A stretch of DNA of 49,283 nt from Planctomycetota bacterium (GCA_003695705.1 RFHU01000240.1:1-49283); one strand, 5' to 3'; counted from the first letter of the stretch, positions 16,787-25,324 are shown. Numbers and translations are program-made. Notes: generated from the sequence alone by a model not told the origin.

Positions 16787-17524
16787 ATGTGGGAACGGAT
16801 CAAGCGCATTTTCCGCTCGATCATCGGCTGGTTCATCGAACTCGGTGAAGACCCCGAGCTGATCCTCAAGCAGAACATCCGCGACCTCGAGGACCAGGTC
16901 CCCGCCCTCAACGAGAACCTGGCCATGATCAAGGCGCAGGTCACCCTGGTCGAAAAGGAGCTCGCCAAGCTCAAGACCAAGGAGAACGAGCTGACGGCCA
17001 AGATCAAGGCAGCGCTCAAGAACAACCGCCGCGACATCGCGCTCACCTACGCGACCACCCTCGAGGAGGTGCGGCGCGAGAAGGTCCAGCAGGAAGGCCA
17101 GCTCAAGGTGGCCCAGGCCGCCTACGAGAAGGCGCAGAAGGTCAAGCGCGCCTTCATGCTCGAGAAGGAACGCAAGATCCAGGAGGCCAAGAAGGCGCTC
17201 AGCGCCAAGCGTCAGGCCCAGTGGAACAACAAGGTCGCCGATGCCATGGAGAGCTTCCAGGTCGCCGGCATCGACCAGACCCACGACGAGATGATCGAGA
17301 AGATCGAGCGCGATGCGGCGCGCGCCGAGGCCAAGCTCGAAATGGCCATGGACGGCGTGGGTACCGACATGATCGACATCGAGGAAGACGCCAAGGCCTT
17401 GCAAGCGAACGAGACCCTGCGGCAATTCGAACTGGAGATGGGCCTGGTGCCCGAAGTCTCCGCGCCTCCGGAGGCCGCGGAATCCGAGTCGCAGAAGACC
17501 ATCGGCGAGCGCGAGACGACCTGA
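16787..17524 (+). CDS. pspA: PspA/IM30 (Vipp1) family envelope-stress protein
   Basis: Bacterial ESCRT-III-like protein that binds and remodels the inner membrane under envelope stress. It has 245 residues, all alpha-helical coiled coil. The amphipathic N-terminal helix (MWERIKRIFRSIIGWFIELG) and ILKQNIRDLEDQVPALNENLA are typical; the C-terminal part (DEMIEKIERDAARAEAKLEM) matches PspA helices 4-5, followed by a short acidic tail. It is the first gene of a five-gene plus-strand operon with an ABC-type system, with 85 bases to the next gene. PspF, PspB and PspC genes are absent, so control must differ from Escherichia coli. Confidence 0.92.
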   Translation: MWERIKRIFRSIIGWFIELGEDPELILKQNIRDLEDQVPALNENLAMIKAQVTLVEKELAKLKTKENELTAKIKAALKNNRRDIALTYATTLEEVRREKVQQEGQLKVAQAAYEKAQKVKRAFMLEKERKIQEAKKALSAKRQAQWNNKVADAMESFQVAGIDQTHDEMIEKIERDAARAEAKLEMAMDGVGTDMIDIEEDAKALQANETLRQFELEMGLVPEVSAPPEAAESESQKTIGERETT

Positions 17525-17609
17525 GCCGGCCGCCGGCTCGGGTCTGCCTTAGGCAGCGAAGGGTGATGAGCGGCGCGCAGCCGGCCGGCGTGCGCCCAGG
17601 AGGAGAACA

Positions 17610-19394
17610 GTGGCACAAGCGAAGCTCAAGCCGGGTGGTTTGATCCTTCTCGTCGGTTTCGCCGCGGGGGTCATCGCTCTGGGCTGGTACACGACCCAGC
17701 GGGGACGGGGGGCGCCGGCCGGCGGAGGAGCGGTGCCGGGCGGCGCAGCGACTCCGGGCGGTGGCGTGGCCTCGGGCGGTGGCGCGGTTCCCGGCGGCGC
17801 GGTTCCCGGCGGCGCGACTCCCGGCGGCGCGACTCCCGGCGGAGGCGAAGCCCCGCTCGCCGGGACGACCGAGAGCAAGTACACCGAGGTCGGCCGCCAG
17901 GGCGTCGCCCAGGTGACGGCCAAGGGGAGCTACCGCTGGAACGCCTCGGATCCGACGGTGGTCTTCCCCATCAACATTTGGGCGGGCTGGGGCCCGATCA
18001 TCGCCGCGAACGACGGCTTCGCAGCCGGCTCGCCCGGGTCGGTGTTCAAGAAGTACGGCTTCAAGGTCGAGCTCAAGCTCATCGACGACCCATCCGCGGC
18101 GGCGAACGCCTACGCGTCGGGAGAGGCCCACACCCTGTGGGGCACCCTCGACATGATCGCCCTCTTCGCGCCGCAGCTAAAGAAGGTGGGCCTCACGCCC
18201 AAGGTGTTCCAGCAGATCGACTGGTCCCAGGGTGGCGACGGCGTGGTCGTCCGCCGAGGGATTCGCAACGTCAAGGACCTGGCGGGGAAGACCATCGCCC
18301 TCTGCCAGAACTCCCCTTCGCACTACTACATCCTTCGCCTGCTCGCGGACCAGGGGATCTCCGACAAGTCGGTGCGCTTCCGCTTCACCCAGACCGCCTT
18401 CGGAGCCTCGGCGCTGTTCGCCCAGGACCGGACCGTGCACGCCTGCGTGTCCTGGGCGCCGGACATCTACACCCTCACCGATCCGGAGAAGAATCCGGGC
18501 GGCGGAGCGCGCCTCCTCTCGACCACGGCGGACGCCGCCAACGTCATCGCCGACGTGTGGGCCGCACGCCCCGACTTCGCGCGCGACCACCCCGAGGTCA
18601 TCGAAGGGCTGGTGCGGGGCATCTTCGAGGGAGTGGACATCCTGGCCAAGAACCCCGACAAGGTGGCCGCCCTCATGGCGCAGGGCTATGGCTTCCCGGT
18701 CGAAGAATGCAAAGGAATGCTCGGGGACGCCTACCCCACCGGGTTGGGCGACAACGTGCGCTTCTTCCTCACCGACGTCGAGCAGAACAAGGTCAACTTC
18801 GTCGGCACCTGGAACAGCGCGGTGGAAGTGTACCGACGCTACGGAGCCATTTCCCAGGCGGTCCCTGCGGGCGAAGTCCTCGACTCGAGCGTCATCGCCA
18901 AGCTCCAAAAGGAGGGGGCCTTCAAGCACCAAAAGGCCCAGGCGCGCGAGTTCCAGCCGCTTGCGGTGGACCTCTCCAGCGTGGAGGCCGGCGAAGACGA
19001 CGTGCTCCGCGTCCCCAAGCGGATTCGCTTCAAGCCGAACAAGTGGGACCTCGATCCCAAGTACGACGAGAAGATTCCCCAGGTTCTCGCGGAGATCAAG
19101 GAACTCTGCCAACGCTACAGCGGCGCGCGGATCATCATCGAAGGCAACGTGGACACCTCGCGCAAGAACGAGATCCGTCGCCTCGGGCAACGGCAGTTCG
19201 CCATCATGAGCCAAGCCGTGCAGGAGTTGAGCGAGAAGCGCGCGCAGGCCGTACGCAAGGCCTTGCTCAAGGCCATGCCCAAGGAAGACCCGAACCGCTT
19301 CTACGCCTTCGGCAACGGCTGGGACAACCCCATCGACCTCCTCGACCACAGCAAGAACCGCCGCGTCGACGTCCGGGTGATTCGGGTCGAGTAG
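17610..19394 (+). CDS. ABC substrate-binding (NMT1/TauA/SsuA-like) protein fused to OmpA-like peptidoglycan-binding domain
   Basis: A 594-residue extracytoplasmic protein. Residues 9-27 form an uncleaved-looking membrane helix (GGLILLVGFAAGVIALGWY) and 33-88 a Gly/Pro/Ala-rich repeat linker. About 105-430 is a type 2 periplasmic-binding fold of the nitrate/sulfonate/taurine group (INIWAGWGPIIAANDGF, KDLAGKTIALCQNSPSHYY, HPEVIEGLVRGIFEGVDI). About 465-594 is an OmpA C-terminal domain (IRFKPNKWDLDPKYDE; ELSEKRAQAVRKALL; NRRVDVRVI), with the Arg residues used in that family to bind diaminopimelate. Start GTG 17610 follows an AGGAGGAG site. The ABC permease and ATPase genes come next, so it is a dual-anchored binding protein; the ligand is unknown. 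Confidence 0.85.
   Translation: MAQAKLKPGGLILLVGFAAGVIALGWYTTQRGRGAPAGGGAVPGGAATPGGGVASGGGAVPGGAVPGGATPGGATPGGGEAPLAGTTESKYTEVGRQGVAQVTAKGSYRWNASDPTVVFPINIWAGWGPIIAANDGFAAGSPGSVFKKYGFKVELKLIDDPSAAANAYASGEAHTLWGTLDMIALFAPQLKKVGLTPKVFQQIDWSQGGDGVVVRRGIRNVKDLAGKTIALCQNSPSHYYILRLLADQGISDKSVRFRFTQTAFGASALFAQDRTVHACVSWAPDIYTLTDPEKNPGGGARLLSTTADAANVIADVWAARPDFARDHPEVIEGLVRGIFEGVDILAKNPDKVAALMAQGYGFPVEECKGMLGDAYPTGLGDNVRFFLTDVEQNKVNFVGTWNSAVEVYRRYGAISQAVPAGEVLDSSVIAKLQKEGAFKHQKAQAREFQPLAVDLSSVEAGEDDVLRVPKRIRFKPNKWDLDPKYDEKIPQVLAEIKELCQRYSGARIIIEGNVDTSRKNEIRRLGQRQFAIMSQAVQELSEKRAQAVRKALLKAMPKEDPNRFYAFGNGWDNPIDLLDHSKNRRVDVRVIRVE
17781..17840 (+). repeat. Four tandem 15-base units coding a Gly/Pro/Ala linker
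   Basis: Units GGCGCGGTTCCCGGC (twice, identical) then GGCGCGACTCCCGGC (twice, identical), with degenerate units just upstream from about 17720. They encode GAVPG/GATPG-type pentapeptides, so the linker length may vary between strains by unit gain or loss. Confidence 0.85.
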
Positions 19395-19401
19395 GCGCCG
19401 C

Positions 19402-20991
19402 GTGGGCGAGGAGGAGCGGGGCAGCGAGGCGTCGCCGCCGGCGGACGACGCGCCTCCGGCCGGAGAGGGCGACCCCGAGGTCGAGGCCCTCCTCTCCGAG
19501 GTTGCCTCTGCGCGCGCCCCAGACGCGGCGCAGGACGCAGAAGACTCCGGCGGCGCGCAGGACCCAGGGGACGTCCCGGAGCGGAGCGGAACCCCTCCCG
19601 AGGAACTCGCGGCCTTCGCCGCCGCCCCGGAGGATGGCCCGCACGGGGGCGGAGGTTCCTCGCAGCCCGCGGCGTCGCCGGCACCGAGCGTCGAGGGGGC
19701 AACGGCCATTCTGGGTAGCGCCCCAGCGAACCCCTACGCGCACCTCCTCACCATCCGCGGAGACGTCGACTCCACCCGCGCCCTGGCGCTCTTCCTGGCC
19801 GGGGTGAGCTTCTTTCTCGTCGCCTACGCCTTGCTCACCTACAGCAGCGTGCAGGAGTTCCGTGTGACGGCGCGGGTGGAGGGAGGACGGATCGCTCTCC
19901 CGGATCCGACTGCCGAATGGATCCGCAGCGACGGCCCCGACTACGTCTTCCTCGAGGAGGGCCGCCCGCAGGCGCCCGACCAGTTCGCGCGCGATGGCGA
20001 CGCCTTGGTGTTTCACCCGCAGGCCGAGGGGCACGAGGTGACCTTCCGCTACCGGGTCGGTCACGAGCCCGTCCTCTCGCCCTTCATGTTCCCGCCCCTC
20101 GGCGACCTCTTGCGCGCCCTTGCGGAGAACGTCGCGGGCGACTCCTTCCACGTCTCCTGCCCAAACCCCGACTGTCCTTCCAAGGCCGAAGGCGTCCCGG
20201 TGGTGCTGGGCAGCGCGGCGGGCGAAGCCCTCTTGGCCTACCGCGCGCCGCAAGAAGGCGAGCCGGCGCCCACCGGCGTCACCTGTCCTCGCTGCGGGAC
20301 CTCCCTGGACGGAGCCATTGCGGTGGCCCAACCGCCCTACCGCTTTCGCAACGGCCTCCTCGCGACCGTGGGGCGAACCAGCGCCGGCTTCCTCATCGCC
20401 GCGGCCATCTGCTTGCCGCTGGGGTTGCTCGCGGGTGCCTTCCCGCCCATCAAGCGGTTCATCTCGCCCGTGGAAATTGCCGGGGGCTACACCCCGCCCG
20501 TTGCCTTGGTCCCGCTGGGTGCCGCGGCCTACGGGGTCTTGAACTCCTCCGGCTTCCTCCCGGACACCTCGGGCGAGATCGTTCGCATCGGCTTCTTGGT
20601 GCTCTTCACCTCGCTCTGGCTCTATCCCCTCACCGTCAAAGAGATCGAGGACGTAGACGACGTCTACATCCACACCGCCTACACCTTGGGGGCCTCGCGC
20701 AGGCAGGTGCTCACCCGGGTGCTGTTCCCCGTGGCCGCCGGGAAGATCTGGCAGCACCTTCGGGTCAGCTTCGGGATCGGCTGGGCGCTCATCCTCCTCG
20801 CGGAAGGCTACATGGTGCCCCGAGCCGCGGGGGAAGCGGGCATTGGCTTGTTCATGGTGGACATGCAGCGGCGTGCCCTGATGGCCAACTACTTCTCGGC
20901 CCTCGTCGCCATCGTCGCCACCGGGGTCGTGTTCGACACGCTGTTCGGGTTCGTGGGGCGGCGCCTGTTCCCTTACCAGGAGGTGAGCTAG
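19402..20991 (+). CDS. ABC transporter permease (TauC/SsuC-like) with an extracytoplasmic zinc-ribbon insertion
   Basis: A 529-residue membrane permease, about twice the usual size. Residues 1-126: acidic, Pro-rich, probably disordered. 127-147: first membrane helix. About 148-318: a soluble beta-rich domain outside the membrane holding Cys253, Cys258, Cys295 and Cys298 (CxxxxC and CxxC), a zinc-ribbon pattern. About 319-529: the BPD_transp_1 core, with the EAA-type loop TAYTLGASRRQVLTRVLFPVA that contacts the ATPase. Start GTG 19402 is 7 bases after the binding protein stop and lacks a good ribosome site, so coupling is likely. It overlaps the ATPase gene by one base. Extra domains in this position are not typical of the family. 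Confidence 0.85.
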   Translation: MGEEERGSEASPPADDAPPAGEGDPEVEALLSEVASARAPDAAQDAEDSGGAQDPGDVPERSGTPPEELAAFAAAPEDGPHGGGGSSQPAASPAPSVEGATAILGSAPANPYAHLLTIRGDVDSTRALALFLAGVSFFLVAYALLTYSSVQEFRVTARVEGGRIALPDPTAEWIRSDGPDYVFLEEGRPQAPDQFARDGDALVFHPQAEGHEVTFRYRVGHEPVLSPFMFPPLGDLLRALAENVAGDSFHVSCPNPDCPSKAEGVPVVLGSAAGEALLAYRAPQEGEPAPTGVTCPRCGTSLDGAIAVAQPPYRFRNGLLATVGRTSAGFLIAAAICLPLGLLAGAFPPIKRFISPVEIAGGYTPPVALVPLGAAAYGVLNSSGFLPDTSGEIVRIGFLVLFTSLWLYPLTVKEIEDVDDVYIHTAYTLGASRRQVLTRVLFPVAAGKIWQHLRVSFGIGWALILLAEGYMVPRAAGEAGIGLFMVDMQRRALMANYFSALVAIVATGVVFDTLFGFVGRRLFPYQEVS

Positions 20992-21830
20992 TGGCCTCCC
21001 CGGAGTCCGCCGACGCCGCTGCGCCTGAGGGCGGTTCGCCGCGCTACGTGGTCGAGTTCCGCAACGTCCGCAAGACCTTCGTGGCCGCCGACGGCAGCGA
21101 GTGCGTGGCCATCGACAAAGTGAATTTCCGCGTCGAGGACCTGCCCGGAAAGGGCGAGTTCGTGGTCCTCCTCGGCCCGTCGGGCTGCGGGAAATCGACC
21201 ATCCTCAACCTGATCGCCGGGCTGCATCCCGTGCACCCGGCCAGCGGCGGCGAGGTCCTCGTGGGCGGACGCCCGGTGGCGGGGCCGGGCCCCGACCGGG
21301 GCATGGTCTTCCAGACCTACTCTTCGTATCCCTGCTACACCGTGCTGGAGAATGTGGCCTTCGGGCTCGCACTGCAAGGGGTGGACAAGGAAGAGCGCGA
21401 GGAGCGCGCCATGCGCTGGATCCGGAGGGTGCATCTCGAGGGAAGCGAGTTCAAGTACCCGCATCAGCTCTCCGGCGGGATGCGCCAGCGGGTCGCCCTC
21501 GCCCGCACACTGGCCGTCCATCCGCGCATCATCCTCATGGACGAGCCCTTCGGTGCGCTCGACCGGGTCACCCGCTGGGAGATGCAAGACCTGCTCATCG
21601 AACTCTGGCACGACGTCGAGGCCACGGTCTTCCTCATCACCCACGACATCGCCGAGGCGGTCTACCTGGGCGATCGGATCTACATTCTGTCGGCCAGCCC
21701 CGGGACCATTCTCGAGGAGGTCAAGGTGCCCGTAGCCAGCGGGCAAGCCGCCGTAACGCAGCGCACGACGGAGTTCGCCGAGCTGGTGAACGAAGTGTCG
21801 CGCAAGTTCGAGTCGCAAGTGCAGCTCTGA
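20991..21830 (+). CDS. ABC transporter ATP-binding protein (nitrate/sulfonate/taurine type)
   Basis: Energises the adjacent permease by ATP hydrolysis at the cytoplasmic face. The 279-residue protein has Walker A GPSGCGKST, Q-loop VFQTYSSYPCYTVLENV, signature LSGGMRQRVALART, Walker B IILMDEPFGALD and H-loop FLITHDIAEAVYL, all intact. Its closest type is the SsuB/TauB group. Start GTG 20991 has AGGAGG seven bases upstream and overlaps the permease stop by one base. The TGA overlaps the next ATG (TGATG). Confidence 0.93.
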   Translation: MASPESADAAAPEGGSPRYVVEFRNVRKTFVAADGSECVAIDKVNFRVEDLPGKGEFVVLLGPSGCGKSTILNLIAGLHPVHPASGGEVLVGGRPVAGPGPDRGMVFQTYSSYPCYTVLENVAFGLALQGVDKEEREERAMRWIRRVHLEGSEFKYPHQLSGGMRQRVALARTLAVHPRIILMDEPFGALDRVTRWEMQDLLIELWHDVEATVFLITHDIAEAVYLGDRIYILSASPGTILEEVKVPVASGQAAVTQRTTEFAELVNEVSRKFESQVQL

Positions 21831-22948
21831 TGAGCGACGAGCCTGGGTTCATCGAGCGGAGCAAGCAGGAGCTGAAGGGCCGCATCCGCGACTCGGCCGA
21901 GGAACTCCTCAGCCGGGAGGAGGAGCGCCTGCGCGCGGAGTTGGAGCGCATCAAGGAAACCTGGCTCAAGAAGAAGGAAGACGACCTCAATTACTTTCGC
22001 GAGGCCTTCTACTACCAGTACAACCTGATCATGCTCTGCGGGTTGGTCGCCCTGGCCGCGGCCTCGGGCCCCTTCCTCCCGCTGGTGGCCTCGGTGGCCG
22101 TGGCCTGGGAACTGCTGTGGCTCGGTTTGGCCCCCGGCAACGAGCGCTTCCGGCGCATGATCCGCGCGGAGAAGAACGCGGAATTGGTCGCCGAACAGGA
22201 GGAGAAGCGCAAAGAACGCCTCAGGGACCTCCCGTTGCCGCTGCTGGAGCGCCACGAGGAGGCGGTGGCCATCGCCGAGGAGATTCGCAGGCGGGCGGAG
22301 GATTGCGAGGAAGGCGAACTCGACGTCCTCGATGAGACCATTGCCAAGCTGGACTACCTGCTCGACCAGTACGCCGACATGCTCGTCTCCCTTCACAAGA
22401 CGAGCGAGCTGCTCAAGGACCCCGAAGCGGAGACCCTCGCAGACCGCGTGGCCGCCCTCGAGGAGGAGGTGGCGTCGACCCCCGCGGGCAAGCTGCGGCA
22501 GGCCAAGCAGAAGAACCTGGCGGTCCTCCGCCAGCGACTCGAGCGCTACGCGAAGAGCCGCGAGAACAAGGAATACTTCGAAGTCAGTTTGAGCACCCTC
22601 GAGGACACCCTCAAGCTGGTCCGCGATCGGGTGGTGGCGGCCAGTACCGCCGGCGCGATCAGCGACAGCCTCGACCAGGTGGTGCTCGAACTCAGCCAGC
22701 ACCGCGACTTCATGGAGGCGGCCGAGCAGGCCCGCTTGGAGATGAACGAGGAGGCGCTCGAGGCCCCGCCGGCCCGCCTGGAGACGAACGACGAGGCGCT
22801 CGAGGCCCCGCAGGCCGCCCCCTTTGCCGGAACCGCGGTCGACCCTACGGGCGAGCTGACGCCGGAGTTCTCCGCGCCGCCCGAGGCGCCAGCGCCCGAG
22901 GAGGACGAGCGCCCGCCGGATCTGTTGCAGGAGTTCGCGCGCGAGTAG
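21830..22948 (+). CDS. Coiled-coil membrane protein of the PspA-ABC operon, unknown family
   Basis: A 372-residue protein I cannot place in a family. Residues 1-60 are a charged helix (ERSKQELKGRIRDSAEELLSREEERLR). About 62-98 holds one or two membrane helices (LIMLCGLVALAAASGPFLPLVASVAVAWELLWLG). About 100-300 is long coiled coil (ERHEEAVAIAEEIRRRAED, LDYLLDQYADMLVSLHKTSELL). The end is acidic and Pro-rich, with a duplicated EALEAP element. It is translationally coupled to the ATPase (TGATG) and is the last gene of the operon. Its architecture resembles helical proteins that interact with PspA or TelA-like toxic anion resistance proteins, but that is inference. Confidence 0.75.
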   Translation: MSDEPGFIERSKQELKGRIRDSAEELLSREEERLRAELERIKETWLKKKEDDLNYFREAFYYQYNLIMLCGLVALAAASGPFLPLVASVAVAWELLWLGLAPGNERFRRMIRAEKNAELVAEQEEKRKERLRDLPLPLLERHEEAVAIAEEIRRRAEDCEEGELDVLDETIAKLDYLLDQYADMLVSLHKTSELLKDPEAETLADRVAALEEEVASTPAGKLRQAKQKNLAVLRQRLERYAKSRENKEYFEVSLSTLEDTLKLVRDRVVAASTAGAISDSLDQVVLELSQHRDFMEAAEQARLEMNEEALEAPPARLETNDEALEAPQAAPFAGTAVDPTGELTPEFSAPPEAPAPEEDERPPDLLQEFARE

Positions 22949-23005
22949 GGACCGCAGGCCTCGCAGGGACGGTCGCGGGAGCGTCCGGTGGCGACGCGAG
23001 CGAGG

Positions 23006-24391
23006 TCAGCCGAGGAGCTTCTTGACCCACTTGAGCGCGCCTTCGTAGGGCGGGTAGCGCAGGCGCAAGTCGACCCGGGTCGAGCGGTCGAAGACGCTCT
23101 TGCGGTGGCTGAAGGTCTCGAAGGTGGCCCGTCCGTGGTAGGCCCCGAAGCCGCTGGCGCCGACTCCCCCGAAGGGGAGGTCGGGGGGGACGAGGTGGGA
23201 GACGGTGTCGTTGACGCAGGCCCCGCCCGAACTGGTCTCGCTGAGGACGCGATCCGCCACCGCGCGGTCGCGGGCGAACACGTAGAGGGCGAGCGGCTTG
23301 GGGCGCGCGCGCACGAAGTCGATGGCCTCGCGCATCGAATCCACGGGGAGCACCGGGAGCACGGGGCCGAAGATCTCCTCGCCCATGACGGGGGCATCGG
23401 GCGAGACGCCGCGGAGGATGGTCGGCGCAATGCGCAGGGACTCGCGATCGCTGCGCCCACCGACGACCACGTCGCCGTCGGCGAAGAAGGCGACGAGTCG
23501 CTCGAAGTGACGCTCGTTGACAATGCGCGCCAGGTCGGGGCTCTCGAGCGGGTCGCTCCCGTAGAAGGCCTCGATGGTGCGCGACATGGCATCGAGGAGG
23601 GCCTCCTCCTGCACGCGGTCCACGAGGACGTAGTCGGGGGCGACGCAGGTCTGTCCGGCGTTGAAGAACTTGCCCCAGACGATCCGGCGGGCCGCGACCT
23701 CGAGGTCCACGTCGCGGTCGACGATGCACGGGCTCTTGCCGCCGAGTTCCAAGGTGACGGGAGTGAGATGCTTGGCCGCGGCCTCGTACACGATGCGCCC
23801 CACGCGGGTCGAGCCGGTGAAGAAGACCGAGTCGAAGCGCTGGGCGAGGAGTTCGGTGGTCTCGGGTACGCCGCCCTCGACGACGGCGACGCAGTCGGCG
23901 TCGAGGTAGTTGGGGACGAGCTCGGCGATGAGGGCGCTGCACGTCGGGGTCACCTCGGAGGGCTTGAGCAGCGCGCAATTCCCCGCGGCGAGGGCGCCGA
24001 CGAGGGGCGCCAGCAGGAGCTGAATGGGGTAGTTCCAGGGGCCGATGATGAGCACCACCCCCAGGGGCTCGCGGTGCACGGCGCTGCGTCCCTTGAAGTT
24101 GAGCAGCGGCGTGGAGACCTTCTCGGGACGGGTCCAGCGGCGCAGGTGCTTGAGGGTGTGCTGGACTTCGCCCACGAGGAAGCCAACTTCGGCGGTGTAG
24201 GCCTCGAACTCCGGCTTGCCGAGGTCGGCGCGCAGGGCGTCGAGGAGGCGAGCCTCCTCGCGCCGGCAGAGCTCGGCCAGGGCGCGAAGCTGAGTTCGAC
24301 GCCAGGCGAGGGGGCGAGTCCGGCCCGTGTCGAAGGCCGCGCGCAAGGACGAGACCTGCTGGGAGATGTCGGTGGTCGCGGTGGTGCTCAT
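23006..24391 (-). CDS. Aldehyde dehydrogenase, class 3 (ALDH3) family
   Basis: NAD(P)-dependent oxidation of aldehydes, probably fatty or aromatic, to acids. It has 461 residues, the short ALDH3 length. Motifs: IIGPWNYPIQLLLAPL (cofactor binding), FFTGSTRVGRIVYEAAA, VTLELGGKSPCIV with the catalytic Glu, and NAGQTCVAPDYVLV with catalytic Cys249; EEIFGPVLPVL follows. The C-terminus ends in KWVKKLLG, a basic amphipathic end seen in membrane-associated members. ATG 24391 has GGAGG five bases upstream. It lies 43 bases after an STN-like protein gene on the same strand and converges with the PspA operon. Confidence 0.93.
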   Translation of the reverse strand: MSTTATTDISQQVSSLRAAFDTGRTRPLAWRRTQLRALAELCRREEARLLDALRADLGKPEFEAYTAEVGFLVGEVQHTLKHLRRWTRPEKVSTPLLNFKGRSAVHREPLGVVLIIGPWNYPIQLLLAPLVGALAAGNCALLKPSEVTPTCSALIAELVPNYLDADCVAVVEGGVPETTELLAQRFDSVFFTGSTRVGRIVYEAAAKHLTPVTLELGGKSPCIVDRDVDLEVAARRIVWGKFFNAGQTCVAPDYVLVDRVQEEALLDAMSRTIEAFYGSDPLESPDLARIVNERHFERLVAFFADGDVVVGGRSDRESLRIAPTILRGVSPDAPVMGEEIFGPVLPVLPVDSMREAIDFVRARPKPLALYVFARDRAVADRVLSETSSGGACVNDTVSHLVPPDLPFGGVGASGFGAYHGRATFETFSHRKSVFDRSTRVDLRLRYPPYEGALKWVKKLLG

Positions 24392-24434
24392 GGGGCCTCC
24401 GAAGGGGAGCCTCGCGGGCCCCTCGCTGACGAAG

Positions 24435-25046
24435 TCAGCGGGGAGCAGCGCGGGGGGGCCTGCGCTCGATGATGAAGACTTCTCCCTCGCGCTTCCAGCG
24501 GAGGGGGAATGGTTTTCCGTCGCGCCGCGCGACGGCGCAGACCTGTTCGATGGCTTGCCGCAGGGTGGCGTTCTGCAAGCTGAGGTCCACTTGGAGGTCG
24601 CGGGGAACCGAGGCCTGGAGGACGAAATTGGCGCCGGTGATGTCGCGCAGGAAGGCGACGACCTCGCTGACGGGGGTCTCGGAGAAACGAAGCGTAACCC
24701 GGCGCCCGTCGAGGAGCGGGTCGGGGGCGGGCTTTCGTGCGTCGCCGGGCTTCTTCGCACCGGCCGCGGCGAGCAGGGCCTCGAGGTCCTTCACCTTGGC
24801 TTCGAGCCGGGCGTTCTTCTTCTCGAGTTCGGTGAGGCGGCGGAGGAGGCGGGCGCGCTCCTCCTCGTAGCGACGCCGCTCCTCGTCGCGTCGGCGGGAC
24901 TCTTCGAGCAGGCGTTCCTGGGCCTCTCGGAGGCGCACGCGCAGACGCTCGAGCTCCGTGGACGGAGCGTCCTGCGCGGCGGCGGGGGCGAGGAGGAGCG
25001 GGAGGGAGAAGACGAGGAGGCGCGAGGGGCGGGCGAGGGGAGTCAT
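24435..25046 (-). CDS. Exported coiled-coil protein with secretin/TonB short N-terminal (STN)-like domain
   Basis: A 203-residue exported protein. The signal peptide is at 1-24 (LLVFSLPLLLAPAAAQ), a Glu/Arg coiled coil covers about residues 28-95, and a short Pro/Lys linker leads to an alpha/beta domain: VTLRFSETPVSEVVAFLRDI, then NFVLQASVPRDLQVDLSLQN and TLRQAIEQVCAVA. This matches the STN-type fold found in secretins, TonB receptors and many planctomycete proteins. No secretin beta domain follows. The ATG at 25046 has AGAGG upstream. It may be co-transcribed with the aldehyde dehydrogenase 43 bases downstream, though no functional link is evident. The 278 bases upstream of it (25047-25324) hold no gene that I can support. 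Confidence 0.72.
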   Translation of the reverse strand: MTPLARPSRLLVFSLPLLLAPAAAQDAPSTELERLRVRLREAQERLLEESRRRDEERRRYEEERARLLRRLTELEKKNARLEAKVKDLEALLAAAGAKKPGDARKPAPDPLLDGRRVTLRFSETPVSEVVAFLRDITGANFVLQASVPRDLQVDLSLQNATLRQAIEQVCAVARRDGKPFPLRWKREGEVFIIERRPPRAAPR

Positions 25047-25324
25047 GAAGGACCTCTCGGGCAGCGCGCGGAGTACCCCATGAGAGCACACCGCCCCGCG
25101 CGGGCCCAAGGCAATTCGCCCCAAGCCGGGGCGTTCGGCGCGGCGAGCGACCGGCGCGCGCGGGTCTCCACCGCAGCCCGGCGGCCCGCCAAAGAGGATT
25201 CGGACTGCGCCCGGCGCCGACCGCAGTTCGCCGGACGCCTCGTCGGCGCTCCGCGGGTGGGCTGCCGGCGGCTCGAGCCAAGGGCGGCCTGCGACGACCG
25301 CGGACCGTGCGGAGCGCGTGGCCC

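Noticed and set aside
16760-16790. GGCAC-N-TGGGC stretch resembling a sigma-54 promoter before pspA
   Set aside because: It ends at the ATG itself and lacks the TTGC element; a sigma-70-type promoter at 16680-16708 explains expression better.
17720-17845. CRISPR-like repeats
   Set aside because: The 15-base units are directly adjacent without spacers and are in frame within a coding linker.
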